Source: Hyphomicrobiales bacterium (GTDB taxonomy: Bacteria > Pseudomonadota > Alphaproteobacteria > Rhizobiales > JAJFHR01). From it: a stretch of DNA of 45,376 nucleotides. Of the stretch, positions 25,188-34,183 are shown in pieces. Positions within the stretch are counted from its first letter, which is position 1, and every line of letters starts with the position of its first letter. The stretch is from NCBI GenBank assembly GCA_021775475.1, contig JAJFHS010000066.1, positions 1 through 45,376 on the forward strand, given 5' to 3'. The translations under genes and the position numbers were made by a program. The notes below the pieces were generated by a model. That model saw only the letters and a program-made list of their open reading frames with translations. It was not told where the DNA came from and made no database searches.

Positions 25188-25826
25188 TTAAGAAGATGGT
25201 CGGGTTTGGTTCATGAAAACCCGGTCCGCAGCAGCGGAGGTGTCCGTCTGATCAAAGGATCTTTGCTCTTCCCAAAATGCTTCAATCGCTCCTCGACGAT
25301 TATCGTCTTCTGTTTTTGCCATCCATTCATAAAGTAGGTTTTGAACAGTAATTGGTGCAATACTATATTGGTTTAATCGGTCCAGAACAGGCTGTCGGCG
25401 CTGACGATCATAAGTCAAACTCAAGTCGACGATAACATGTGTATTGAACCCAAAGGGTTGCGCTTCAAGCGCTGCTGCGGCCACCACGTCATCCAACCAA
25501 AAGCCACAAATGAAAAGCTGTTCTCGGTCTTCTTTTCGCATAGAGTGAAGCATATCGGCATTTGACCAAACGGGGCGATCTCGTTCAAATTCAAACACAC
25601 GGGGTTGACGTTTTTCACAAGGCTTAGACAACCAAGCTTTACGTCGATCAATGTTGCGTGAAATTGCAAAATAACGTGGCACCTGAGCATGATCTGCTGC
25701 CAGAGAAAGTCGTTTGAACTGGGCAGATATCTGTTTGGCGAAGACATCATCCAATTTATGCAAATACTGAGGAACAGGATCAATAATCAGTAATTGCGAA
25801 TTTTCTGGAACCGCTAATACTGACAT
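25188..25826 (-). CDS. Isochorismatase-like cysteine hydrolase family protein lacking the catalytic Cys
   Basis: 212 residues of the isochorismatase fold: LLIIDPVPQY with the catalytic Asp near the N-terminus, and GFWLDDVVAAAALEAQPFGFNTHVIVD, which corresponds to the G..T..CV..TA..A active-site motif. The Cys position is Val and the cis-peptide Thr is Leu, so normal amidase or isochorismatase activity is doubtful. It has an expected start with a GAAAGG ribosome site and its own terminator. Stand-alone cargo gene; role unknown. Confidence 0.75.
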   Translation of the reverse strand: MSVLAVPENSQLLIIDPVPQYLHKLDDVFAKQISAQFKRLSLAADHAQVPRYFAISRNIDRRKAWLSKPCEKRQPRVFEFERDRPVWSNADMLHSMRKEDREQLFICGFWLDDVVAAAALEAQPFGFNTHVIVDLSLTYDRQRRQPVLDRLNQYSIAPITVQNLLYEWMAKTEDDNRRGAIEAFWEEQRSFDQTDTSAAADRVFMNQTRPSS

Positions 25827-26009
25827 CGTTTTTTCCTTTCATAAATTTATTAGTATAGATCAATACCCGAAAAAATATTGCAAATTAAAAAAGGCCGGCG
25901 GATACCGAAAACGTTTTTGACATTTGCTGGTCAGATTACCAAAAGCGGCATGGGAAAGGTCTATACTCACGCGTCCTGATCTCGCCACGCATGCAAAACG
26001 CTTCCACGG

Positions 26010-26201
26010 TTAAATCCACGCCAGCTTTGCCGCTTTGCGTGAAGTAATGAAATTACCGCCTGCTGAAAACGCACAGTCGTCTGTGCTGGTTGGGACAAAA
26101 GCTCGAACTGCTGCGTAGTTGAGAGCATTTAATTTTTCAGATCGGTTCAGCATGAGAAGAGCGATTGCGTTGCGCTTCTCGTACTTTATCAGGTTAGGCA
26201 T
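26010..26201 (-). pseudogene. Enoyl-CoA hydratase 5' remnant, divergent from TetR gene
   Basis: 63 codons: MPNLIKYEKRNAIALLMLNRSEKLNALNYA matches the first 30 residues of the hydratase at 19915, and then VRAFVP...CAFSAGGNFIT matches the AFSAGGDIH region with an internal deletion and frame drift. The same operator precedes it. It looks like the original divergent partner of the TetR gene, now dead, with an intact copy at 19915. Confidence 0.8.
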
Positions 26202-26251
26202 TTCAGTCTCCGTTCAGTCTTTTAGAGACCATACCGAGTGATTTAGTTGAC

Positions 26252-26273
26252 GTATACTCCCTGTACAGTATAC
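26252..26273. promoter_or_regulatory. 22-bp palindromic TetR operator
   Basis: Half-sites GTATACT and AGTATAC with CTGTACAG centre, 6 bp before the TetR start and between it and the divergent hydratase remnant. 21 of 22 bases match the inverted site at 19846-19867. Confidence 0.7.
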
Positions 26274-26279
26274 ATAGAT

Positions 26280-26852
26280 ATGACTTTAGAAGCCCGCCCA
26301 GCAAAAGACCGCATCATAGATGCCGCTAATCGGCTGTTTTATGCAGAAGGTATTAGGGCCGTAAGTGTTGATGCTATTGCCACGAAAGCCGGGCTCACGA
26401 AGAAAACACTCTACTACCATTTCAAGAGTAAGGATGATTTGATTGAAGCCTACCTCATCTCGCGTGATCAACCTAACATCGCGCTCTATAAGAAGTGGTT
26501 TGATGAGGCCGATGGCGAGTTAGCAGACAAGGTAGAAACTCTTTTTTTTAATTTGGCAGGATCCGCGCGCCATCCAAAGTGGAAGGGGTGTGGGTTTCTT
26601 CGAACCGCTGCTGAGCTAGCAAACATGCCTGGGCACCCCGCCATGAAAGTCGGTGCGTTGCATAAAAAGAAATTTGAGGCATGGCTTTCGGAAACATTTT
26701 CCAAGCATGGAATGTCCAGTTCTGAAGAATTGGCTCGACACATTGTTTTGCTGATGGATGGCGCGTTCTCAACTGTACTTGTCCATCGTGACCCTATTTA
26801 CTTTGAGTCTGCGGGGCGTGCAGCCAGAGGGATGGTTGCGGCGGCAGCCTAG
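26280..26852 (+). CDS. TetR-family transcriptional repressor
   Basis: 190 residues. N-terminal helix-turn-helix: KDRIIDAANRLFYAEGIRAVSVDAIATKAGLTKKTLYYHFKSKDDLIEAYL. The C-terminal ligand and dimer domain contains a HPKWKGCGFLRTAAEL stretch as in TetR/AcrR members. ATG 26280 is preferred; the TTG at 26247 would run coding sequence through the palindromic operator. It probably represses itself and the hydratase operon at 19915. Confidence 0.9.
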   Translation: MTLEARPAKDRIIDAANRLFYAEGIRAVSVDAIATKAGLTKKTLYYHFKSKDDLIEAYLISRDQPNIALYKKWFDEADGELADKVETLFFNLAGSARHPKWKGCGFLRTAAELANMPGHPAMKVGALHKKKFEAWLSETFSKHGMSSSEELARHIVLLMDGAFSTVLVHRDPIYFESAGRAARGMVAAAA

Positions 26853-26935
26853 ATGTGAGTTCTCACGAGGTTGTTCATTCGATCCTGATGTGAAAGGTTG
26901 AGTTTGTAGCAACAACACCTTCTCAAGGAGAACCG

Positions 26936-27000
26936 AAGAACGCCTATAAGAATGCCCGTTTGACCCCGAAAGGTCGAGAACCCACGGTACTTTTGTGAGT
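26936..27000 (+). pseudogene. IS481-family transposase N-terminal remnant
   Basis: A frame with NAYKNARLTPKGRE resembles the first residues of IS481 transposases (..HKNARLTP.GRE), then stops. The rest of the element is absent. The gap 26853-27324 otherwise holds only the traG promoter region. Confidence 0.45.
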
Positions 27001-27177
27001 GCCAACTAACTGTCTACCGAAATCTGGATGGTTTTTAAATATGTGATCTAGGTTGGGGCCCGTCCGATCACAAATAAGAAGCCATTTCAATGGCGCAAAG
27101 GCAGTTATGTTCCTTTAAATTGAATGGCTTAACTATCAGTTTTTATTTTCTTTGAAACAAATTGTGATCAATTGGAT

Positions 27178-27234
27178 TTGAATGGAAATAAATATCCCAA
27201 CTATACTACGCACATAAATACGTTGAAATACGTA
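27178..27234 (+). promoter_or_regulatory. Putative promoter and operator of the traG-trb operon
   Basis: TTGAAT (27178-27183), 18-bp spacer, TATACT (27202-27207) forms a sigma70-like promoter about 120 bp before traG. A perfect dyad TACGT-N6-ACGTA (27219-27234) lies where a repressor would block it. Confidence 0.5.
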
Positions 27235-27324
27235 GCTTTTCTTGCCTTCCTGTTCACTTGAAACAAGCTGAATTTATCTGTCTCCTAGGACCGTATCTAA
27301 GCGATATGGAAAGACGAGAAACAG

Positions 27325-29388
27325 ATGAAACCAACCACCCTATTGATAGGCCAGGCAACCATTGTGACCGGTACGATTACCGGCACACTTTGGGCATCAA
27401 CCCAGTGGGCTGCTTATAAGCTTGGTTATCAGCCGGAACTGGGTGAGCAGTGGTTTTCGGTTGCTGGGACATCTATCTATTACCCATGGCGGCTGTTTGA
27501 ATGGTGGTACGCCTATGAAGCCTATGCTCCAGATCTGTTCCGCAAAGCGGGGAGCATGGCTGCAGGTGGCGGGGTACTTGGAACAGCAACAGCGATTGCC
27601 GGTTCCTTATGGCGCGCGCGCCAAACCAAACACGTCACTACCTATGGATCAGCTGAATGGGCTTCTCATAAAGAGGTGCAAAAATCCGAACTGTTGAATA
27701 ATCGCGGAGTTTTTCTCGGCAAAATCACCACATCCTATTTGCGCCATGATGGCCCGGAACATGTCCTGGCATTTGCCCCAACCCGGTCAGGCAAAGGCGT
27801 TGGGCTGGTTATCCCTACACTTCTGACCTGGACTGGTTCTGCAGTTGTTCACGATATCAAGGGTGAGAACTGGCAATTGACGTCCGGCTGGAGGTCGCAA
27901 TTTTCTCATTGTCTGCTGTTTAATCCCACTGATCCACGTTCAGCAAAATACAATCCGCTTTTGGAAGTACGTAAGGGACCGAATGAGGTACGTGATGTGC
28001 AGAACATTGCTGACATTCTGGTTGATCCAGAAGGCGCGTTGGAAAAGCGTAATCACTGGGAAAAAACAGGGCATTCCCTTCTAACGGGCACAATCCTTCA
28101 TGTACTTTACGCTGAGGAAGTAAAGACCTTGGCTCATGTAGCGACGTTTCTGGCGAACCCGAAGCGCACGATTGAAGCCACATTACGCATCATGATGACC
28201 ACCAATCACTTGGGCTCCAAAGCGGAACTAAAGGTTCATCCTGAAGTAGCATCTATTGCACGCGAGATGATGAATAAATCCGAAAATGAACTGTCGGGTG
28301 TTGTCTCAACGGCCATGTCGTTTTTGGAAATCTATCGCGACCCGATCATTGCAGAGACAACTTCTCAATGTGACTGGCGGATTGATGATTTAAAACACGC
28401 CAAACGTCCAGTCTCACTCTATCTGGTTGTACCGCCATCAGACATATCCAGGACAAAGCCACTGATTCGCCTGATCCTCAATCAGATCGGAAGACGTCTG
28501 ACGGAGAAACTGCCTGATCCAAATTCAGATATCAAAAGTGACCAACATGATCATCAACTGCTTATGATGTTGGATGAATTTCCTGCTCTTGGCAGATTGG
28601 ATTTCTTCGAAACAGCGATGGCCTTTATGGCAGGCTATGGCATTCGCGCCTATCTCATTGCTCAATCCCTGAACCAGATCGAGAAAGCATACGGGCAGAA
28701 CAATTCAATTCTGGATAATGCTCATGTGAGGGTGGCGTTTGCTACCAATGATGACCGCACCGCCAAACGTATCTCGGATACGCTTGGCACATCCACCGAA
28801 TTACGTGCGCAAAAGAACTATGCCGGACATCGCCTCGCACCTTGGCTTGCCCACGTCATGGTCTCGCGTCAGGAAACCGCACGTCCTCTGCTGACCCCAG
28901 GCGAAGTCATGCAGTTGCCAAATGACGAAGCGCTTGTCCTTCTTGCAGGCACAAAACCAATTCGAGCCCAAAAACTGCGGTACTACGAAGATGAGAATTT
29001 TACGGGACGCCTGCTTGCAGCACCCGAGCTTTCTGACACGGGACCTTATATCGACCTACCTTCTCCTCATGCAGATGATTGGAACTCACAGGCAAAACGA
29101 GTTAGTCGCAAACTTCAACGCCAAAATACTTCAGGTCAATTTACAGAGGCTGGCGATGATGGCGGTCTAAAACAACAACCAACCCTGTTTGATGAATTCG
29201 GAGACAAACCAAAACTTGTCCCTGCTGCTGATCTCGCCCTACTGGATGATGATTTTGAGGAAAGCAACGGTCAAGCTGATGCGCTTTCCCGGTCGCAAGT
29301 ACAAACAAGGTCGCAATCACAAACACTGCAACGCGCCCACGCCATAAATAATGACGGCATTCAACCTGATCTTTTGCGGGAGTTTTGA
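27325..29388 (+). CDS. traG: TraG, conjugative coupling protein (VirD4-like ATPase)
   Basis: 687 residues. N-terminal membrane segments lie within residues about 5-110, followed by GSAEWASHKEV, the usual TraG signature. Walker A FAPTRSGKGVGL is near 149-160 and Walker B LLMMLDEFPALG near 412-423; the C-terminus is acidic and polar. It recruits the relaxase-DNA complex to the Trb channel at the inner membrane. First gene of the transfer operon; the next gene starts 3 bp after its stop. Confidence 0.95.
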   Translation: MKPTTLLIGQATIVTGTITGTLWASTQWAAYKLGYQPELGEQWFSVAGTSIYYPWRLFEWWYAYEAYAPDLFRKAGSMAAGGGVLGTATAIAGSLWRARQTKHVTTYGSAEWASHKEVQKSELLNNRGVFLGKITTSYLRHDGPEHVLAFAPTRSGKGVGLVIPTLLTWTGSAVVHDIKGENWQLTSGWRSQFSHCLLFNPTDPRSAKYNPLLEVRKGPNEVRDVQNIADILVDPEGALEKRNHWEKTGHSLLTGTILHVLYAEEVKTLAHVATFLANPKRTIEATLRIMMTTNHLGSKAELKVHPEVASIAREMMNKSENELSGVVSTAMSFLEIYRDPIIAETTSQCDWRIDDLKHAKRPVSLYLVVPPSDISRTKPLIRLILNQIGRRLTEKLPDPNSDIKSDQHDHQLLMMLDEFPALGRLDFFETAMAFMAGYGIRAYLIAQSLNQIEKAYGQNNSILDNAHVRVAFATNDDRTAKRISDTLGTSTELRAQKNYAGHRLAPWLAHVMVSRQETARPLLTPGEVMQLPNDEALVLLAGTKPIRAQKLRYYEDENFTGRLLAAPELSDTGPYIDLPSPHADDWNSQAKRVSRKLQRQNTSGQFTEAGDDGGLKQQPTLFDEFGDKPKLVPAADLALLDDDFEESNGQADALSRSQVQTRSQSQTLQRAHAINNDGIQPDLLREF

Positions 29389-29391
29389 TCC

Positions 29392-29949
29392 ATGAAACCT
29401 CGTATTAATGTCTATCTCGAAGATCATGTCGATGCTCAACTGACGCTGATTTGCAAACGCCCTGGCACCAATAAATCACGCATCGTCAATGATGCACTCG
29501 ACCGGTTTTTCAACCCGGAAAAAGATACAGAAACCAGCTCCGCACTCATTCGTCGTCTTGACCGGATTTCCAGATCAATGGAACGGCTGGATCGCAACCA
29601 GTCAATAGAGTTGGAAACCGTTGCACTTTTCATCCGCTACTTCCTGACCATCACTCCTCCATTACCGGAGGTTGATCAGGCATCAGCCCATGCACTGGGC
29701 CGGGAACGTTTTGAAGCGTTTGTTGCTCAGGTTGGACGGAGATTGACGCAAGACAAGAACCTCCTGAGTGAAGTTCTGGAAACAATCGTCGAAACCAAGC
29801 CTGATCTGTTCACGGTTGACCCAGACCGCAATACACAACCCAAACATTCAGAGCCCTCGCCTGAAGAGATTATTGAAGACGACCTTTCGCCCCTGCGGCC
29901 CGTTGTGATCGAGGATGATGAATTCGAAGAGGAAGATTATGATGACTGA
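29392..29949 (+). CDS. CopG-type ribbon-helix-helix protein of the trb operon
   Basis: 185 residues. The N-terminus PRINVYLEDHVDAQLTLICKRPGTNKSRIVNDALDRFF is a ribbon-helix-helix unit; the remainder is helical with a very acidic tail. In related ICEs such a gene always sits between traG and trbB and may autoregulate the operon or assist relaxosome docking. Its 3' end overlaps trbB by about 11 bp. Confidence 0.85.
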   Translation: MKPRINVYLEDHVDAQLTLICKRPGTNKSRIVNDALDRFFNPEKDTETSSALIRRLDRISRSMERLDRNQSIELETVALFIRYFLTITPPLPEVDQASAHALGRERFEAFVAQVGRRLTQDKNLLSEVLETIVETKPDLFTVDPDRNTQPKHSEPSPEEIIEDDLSPLRPVVIEDDEFEEEDYDD

Positions 29950-30955
29950 CAATCACGGCCTCCATTCTGATTTGGATTTACAATCCTCCTTGGTTGCGGA
30001 AGCCCGCATCAGACGTCGCCAAATGCTGTTAACCGCCTTTGGCCCAATCATTGAAGCAGCTCTTCATGATGACACCGTTATCGAAGTGATGGTCAATCCG
30101 GATGGCAAGCTCTGGCTCGAGCGGGTTGGCGAAGGTCGTGTTGATATGGGTACATTCCTGCAACCAGCAGAATCTGAGCGCATCATCAGATTAGTAGCTG
30201 CCCATATGCGCGGTGAAGTGCATGATGAAGCACCTATAGTTTCGGCAGAACTTCCCCATACAGGTGAACGATTTGAAGGCATCCTGCCACCAGTGGCGAA
30301 AGCACCCTGTTTTGCCATTCGCAAACCAGCCTCAAGAATCTATGAGCTGACCGATTATGTGGAAGCCCAAATTATATCACCGCTACAGGCCAAGGCTTTA
30401 TCAGAAGCCGTTGTTGACCGGCAGAACATTGTAGTTGTTGGCGGCACATCGTCCGGCAAAACAACACTGGTCAATGCACTTCTTTCCGAGGTTGCAGGCA
30501 CAGGTGATCGGGTTTTAATCCTTGAAGATACACGCGAACTGCAATGTGCTGCGGAAGACGTGGTTGCTTTGCGCACCAAACCGGGTGTCGCCTCGCTGGC
30601 AGATCTTGTGCGATCAACTCTGCGCCTGCGACCAGACCGAATTATTGTCGGTGAAGTCAGAGGCCGAGAAGCGCTTGATATGCTTAAAGCCTGGAACACC
30701 GGACACCCCGGTGGTTTGACCACCATTCATGCAAATTCTGATCGTTCCGGTCTTTATCGTCTTGAACAACTGATCCAGGAAGCAGTGATCACCGTTCCGA
30801 GACGTTTGATCGCCGATGCAGTCAATGTGCTTGTGTTCATCGAAGGGCGCGGTGCTGCCCGAAAAATCCGAACTATTTCCAAAGTTGAGGGCCTGGATAG
30901 CAATGGTGATTATCAACTTACTCCCCTTGCTCCCGTTCACCTCACAACCGTTTGA
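29939..30955 (+). CDS. trbB: TrbB, VirB11-like secretion ATPase
   Basis: About 338 residues. Walker A VVGGTSSGKTTLVNALL near residue 165, the Asp box LILEDTRELQ, and the Walker B and His boxes in RIIVGEVRGREALDMLKAWNTGHPGGLTTIHAN. It powers pilus assembly and substrate transfer at the inner membrane. Either of the tandem ATGs at 29939 or 29942 may be used; the longer start at 29915 lacks a ribosome site and lies deep in the preceding gene. Confidence 0.93.
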   Translation: MMTDNHGLHSDLDLQSSLVAEARIRRRQMLLTAFGPIIEAALHDDTVIEVMVNPDGKLWLERVGEGRVDMGTFLQPAESERIIRLVAAHMRGEVHDEAPIVSAELPHTGERFEGILPPVAKAPCFAIRKPASRIYELTDYVEAQIISPLQAKALSEAVVDRQNIVVVGGTSSGKTTLVNALLSEVAGTGDRVLILEDTRELQCAAEDVVALRTKPGVASLADLVRSTLRLRPDRIIVGEVRGREALDMLKAWNTGHPGGLTTIHANSDRSGLYRLEQLIQEAVITVPRRLIADAVNVLVFIEGRGAARKIRTISKVEGLDSNGDYQLTPLAPVHLTTV

Positions 30956-30970
30956 CCCGAAAGGAACTCC

Positions 30971-31309
30971 ATGTCTCAATCTCGTTTTAAATTCATCCGA
31001 AACGCGCTTACAGGAACAGCTGAATTCATCACACTTTTGGCAATCTATACTGTACCAGTCCACGCTGCAGGATCCGGCATGCCATGGGAAGCTCCGCTTC
31101 AACAGATATTGGAATCCATCGAAGGGCCGGTTGCCAAGATTGTCGCTGTCATCGTGATCATCACAACTGGCCTCAGTCTCGCGTTTGGCGATACATCCGG
31201 TGGGTTTCGCAGGCTGGTTCAGATTGTGTTCGGTCTATCGATTGCTTTTGCGGCAACAAGCTTCTTTTTGTCTTTCTTCTCTTTTGGCGGGGGAGCATTG
31301 ATAGCATGA
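30971..31309 (+). CDS. trbC: TrbC, conjugative pilin (VirB2-like)
   Basis: 112 residues: a signal region ending near PVHAAG, followed by two membrane segments (VAKIVAVIVIITTGLSLAFG and LVQIVFGLSIAFAATSFFLSFF). This is the pilin precursor and the expected substrate of TraF. Stop overlaps the trbD start (ATGA). Confidence 0.9.
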   Translation: MSQSRFKFIRNALTGTAEFITLLAIYTVPVHAAGSGMPWEAPLQQILESIEGPVAKIVAVIVIITTGLSLAFGDTSGGFRRLVQIVFGLSIAFAATSFFLSFFSFGGGALIA

Positions 31310-31581
31310 CTGACTCTAACCGCTCCAATATCCCCGGCTTTGAAGTCCCACTGCACCGTTCCCTAACCGAGCCCATCCTGCTGGCAGGCGCACCGCGCGC
31401 TGTCACAATCATCAACGGTACACTCGCAGCTTCCGTGGGTCTTGGTCTCAGGCTTTGGGTGGCAGGCATTTTGCTTTGGTTCATTGCCCATATGGTTGCG
31501 GTCTGGGCAACGCGCAAAGACCCTGCCTTTGTCGAAGTTCTTTCCCGCCATATCCGGCACAAAATTGAACTATCGGTGTGA
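31306..31581 (+). CDS. trbD: TrbD, VirB3-like membrane protein
   Basis: 91 residues starting MTDSNRSNIPGFEVPLHRSLTEPILLAGAPR, the characteristic TrbD/VirB3 start, then a hydrophobic span TIINGTLAASVGLGLRLWVAGILLWFIAHMVAVWA. It is an inner-membrane partner of TrbE. The start at 31306 overlaps the trbC stop. Confidence 0.9.
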   Translation: MTDSNRSNIPGFEVPLHRSLTEPILLAGAPRAVTIINGTLAASVGLGLRLWVAGILLWFIAHMVAVWATRKDPAFVEVLSRHIRHKIELSV

Positions 31582-31591
31582 GGGGAATAGA

Positions 31592-34183
31592 ATGCTGAAC
31601 CTTGCCGAATATCGCAAAAAACCCGATCAACTGGCAGATTACCTGCCGTGGGCGGCCTTGATTGCCCCCGGCGTCGTCCTGAACAAGGATGGGTCTTTCC
31701 AACGCACGGTGTCTTATCGCGGCCCTGACTTGGAAAGCGCCACTGAAGCAGAGTTGGTTGGCGTATCCGCACGTATCAACAATATCCTCAGGCGGTTTGG
31801 ATCGGGCTGGTCTTTGTTCTTTGAAGCAACACGCAAGCCTTCAAGACCCTATCATGAAAGCACATTTCCAGATCCAGCCTCCTGGCTCGTCGATCAGGAG
31901 CGAAAATGGGATCTGGATGAAGGTGGATCGCACTTTGAAAGCCGCTATCATCTGACACTTTTGTTCTTGCCTCCTGAAGATAACGTCAATCGCAGTGAAG
32001 GCTTGCTTTATGAGACGAGCGACAGATCGAAAAAGCGGGTTGATTATCGTGATCATCTGAAAACTTTCATCAACGAGACCGACCGGGCGATCGATCTTCT
32101 GGCCAATATATTGGCGGAAGCCTGTGCTTTGGATGATTCAGAAACTCTGACATTCCTGCATCAGACGATTTCGACTAAATCCCATATTGTCTCCGTTCCG
32201 GAATGTCCGGCCTATCTGGATGCCATCCTGCCAGACACCTCCTATCTGGGAGGTTTGGAACCCATGTTGGGAGATAAACATCTTCGTTTGCTGACTGTGC
32301 TTGGTTTCCCCAACACCACAACACCTGGAATTCTGGATGAGTTAAACGATCTTGGTTTTGACTATCGCTGGTCAACCCGGTGGATCAGTCTTGATAAACC
32401 ACTGGCCACGAAACAACTCACTACTTTACGTCGTCAATGGTTTGCCAAACGCAAATCAATCACAGCTATTCTTCGAGAGGTGATGTTCAATCAGGAATCA
32501 GCTCTGGTTGATTCAGATGCAGATAATAAGGCAGTTGATGCCGATCAGGCCCTGCAAGAATTGGGCTCAGACGATGTGGCCTTTGGATATGTGACCACGA
32601 CACTGGTGATTTCTCATGAAGACCCTCAGGAGGCGGACAATCGGCTGCGCGCAGTTGAGCGTATTATCAACGGACGTGGTTTTGTTACAATTCAGGAAAC
32701 CCTGAATGCAGTTGATGCATGGCTCGGTACGTTGCCAGGAAATCCCTATGCGAATATCCGTCAGCCTATTGTTCATACTTTGAACCTCACTCATATGATG
32801 CCGATCTCTGCCGTTTGGGCGGGACCGGCCAACAATGCACATTTGAATGATGCCGCACTCATCACTGCCAAAACGCGAGGTGCCACTCCATTTCGATTGG
32901 ATCTCCATGTTGGCGATGTCGGCCACACACTTATTGTCGGACCGACCGGTGCAGGTAAATCAGTTCTGCTTTCTTTGATGGCGATACAGTTTCGTCGGTA
33001 TTCAGAATCGCAAGTGTTCCTGTTTGACAAAGGCAAATCCGCTCGTGCCTCTGTGCTGGCCATGAATGGCACCTGCTTTGATCTGGCTCTTGACGGTGGA
33101 CTGGCGTTTCAACCTCTCGCCAATATTGATCGCGGGAGTGAACAGGCATTCGCGCTTGATTGGCTATCCGGCCTTTTGACCAATGAAGGAATACCAGTTG
33201 ATCCGCCGATCAAGGATGCACTTTGGACTGCAATTCTCAGTCTCGCGACTGCACCAAAGGCAGAACGCACACTCACCGGCCTCTCAATGCTGTTGCAATC
33301 CAACAAGTTACGTCAGGCATTGCAGCCCTACACTCTTGAGGGTCCGTTTGGCCGAATGCTGGATGCGGCGAAAGACGATCTATCGGTCTCCAATGTCCAG
33401 CATTTCGAGATGGAAGAACTGATGCATCACAAACCGTTGGTTTTGCCGGTCCTTACTTATCTGTTTCATCGACTGGAAGCACGGTTTGATGGTTCCCCAA
33501 CATTGCTCATTCTTGATGAGGCCTGGGTATTTCTGGATGACCCATTATTTTCGGAACGCATTCGTGAATGGCTAAAAACACTGCGTAAGAAAAATGTCTC
33601 CGTCGTATTCGCCACACAGTCGCTAGCAGATATTGAGCAGTCCTCGATTGCTCCGGCACTGATTGAAAGTTGTCCAAGCAGGATATTTTTACCCAATGAT
33701 CGAGCGATCGAACCGCAATCGCGTAGCACCTATGAACGCTTCGGTTTGAATGACCGTCAGATAGAGCTGATTTCCCGCTCCGTTCCAAAACGTGATTATT
33801 ACTACCAATCCCAGCGCGGTAATCGCCTGTTCGAACTTGGCCTTGGGCCTGTCGCACTTTCCTTGTGTGGTGCGGGAACGCCACAAGATCAGAAACTGAT
33901 CAACGAGATAGTTCTGAGGTCGAAAAGTAATGCTGAGTACGATGAGTTCGCCAGGTTCTGGTTTGAAGCCAAAGGATTGAAATGGGCAGCCGATCTTCTG
34001 CCCGGCTTTGAGCAGGCCAATCCAGAGGGTTTTACCGCTACAGACCTCGATCACATGGCTAGCCTCACCAGCCAGATCAATGACATTGCCAGCATGCTGG
34101 ATGACAAACCTATCCAGTCAGATAAACAATTTCCCATCCCGACCATAACCCCTGATCCAAAGGAGCCTTCCCATGAAACTTGA
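31592..34183 (+). CDS. trbE: TrbE, VirB4-like secretion ATPase
   Basis: 863 residues beginning MLNLAEYRKKPDQLADYLPWAALIAPG. Walker A IVGPTGAGKSVLL is near residue 447 and Walker B LLILDEAWVFL near 637. It is the largest ATPase of the channel and drives pilus subunit movement. ATG 31592 follows GAGGGGAATAG. The gene overlaps trbJ by 11 bp. Confidence 0.95.
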   Translation: MLNLAEYRKKPDQLADYLPWAALIAPGVVLNKDGSFQRTVSYRGPDLESATEAELVGVSARINNILRRFGSGWSLFFEATRKPSRPYHESTFPDPASWLVDQERKWDLDEGGSHFESRYHLTLLFLPPEDNVNRSEGLLYETSDRSKKRVDYRDHLKTFINETDRAIDLLANILAEACALDDSETLTFLHQTISTKSHIVSVPECPAYLDAILPDTSYLGGLEPMLGDKHLRLLTVLGFPNTTTPGILDELNDLGFDYRWSTRWISLDKPLATKQLTTLRRQWFAKRKSITAILREVMFNQESALVDSDADNKAVDADQALQELGSDDVAFGYVTTTLVISHEDPQEADNRLRAVERIINGRGFVTIQETLNAVDAWLGTLPGNPYANIRQPIVHTLNLTHMMPISAVWAGPANNAHLNDAALITAKTRGATPFRLDLHVGDVGHTLIVGPTGAGKSVLLSLMAIQFRRYSESQVFLFDKGKSARASVLAMNGTCFDLALDGGLAFQPLANIDRGSEQAFALDWLSGLLTNEGIPVDPPIKDALWTAILSLATAPKAERTLTGLSMLLQSNKLRQALQPYTLEGPFGRMLDAAKDDLSVSNVQHFEMEELMHHKPLVLPVLTYLFHRLEARFDGSPTLLILDEAWVFLDDPLFSERIREWLKTLRKKNVSVVFATQSLADIEQSSIAPALIESCPSRIFLPNDRAIEPQSRSTYERFGLNDRQIELISRSVPKRDYYYQSQRGNRLFELGLGPVALSLCGAGTPQDQKLINEIVLRSKSNAEYDEFARFWFEAKGLKWAADLLPGFEQANPEGFTATDLDHMASLTSQINDIASMLDDKPIQSDKQFPIPTITPDPKEPSHET

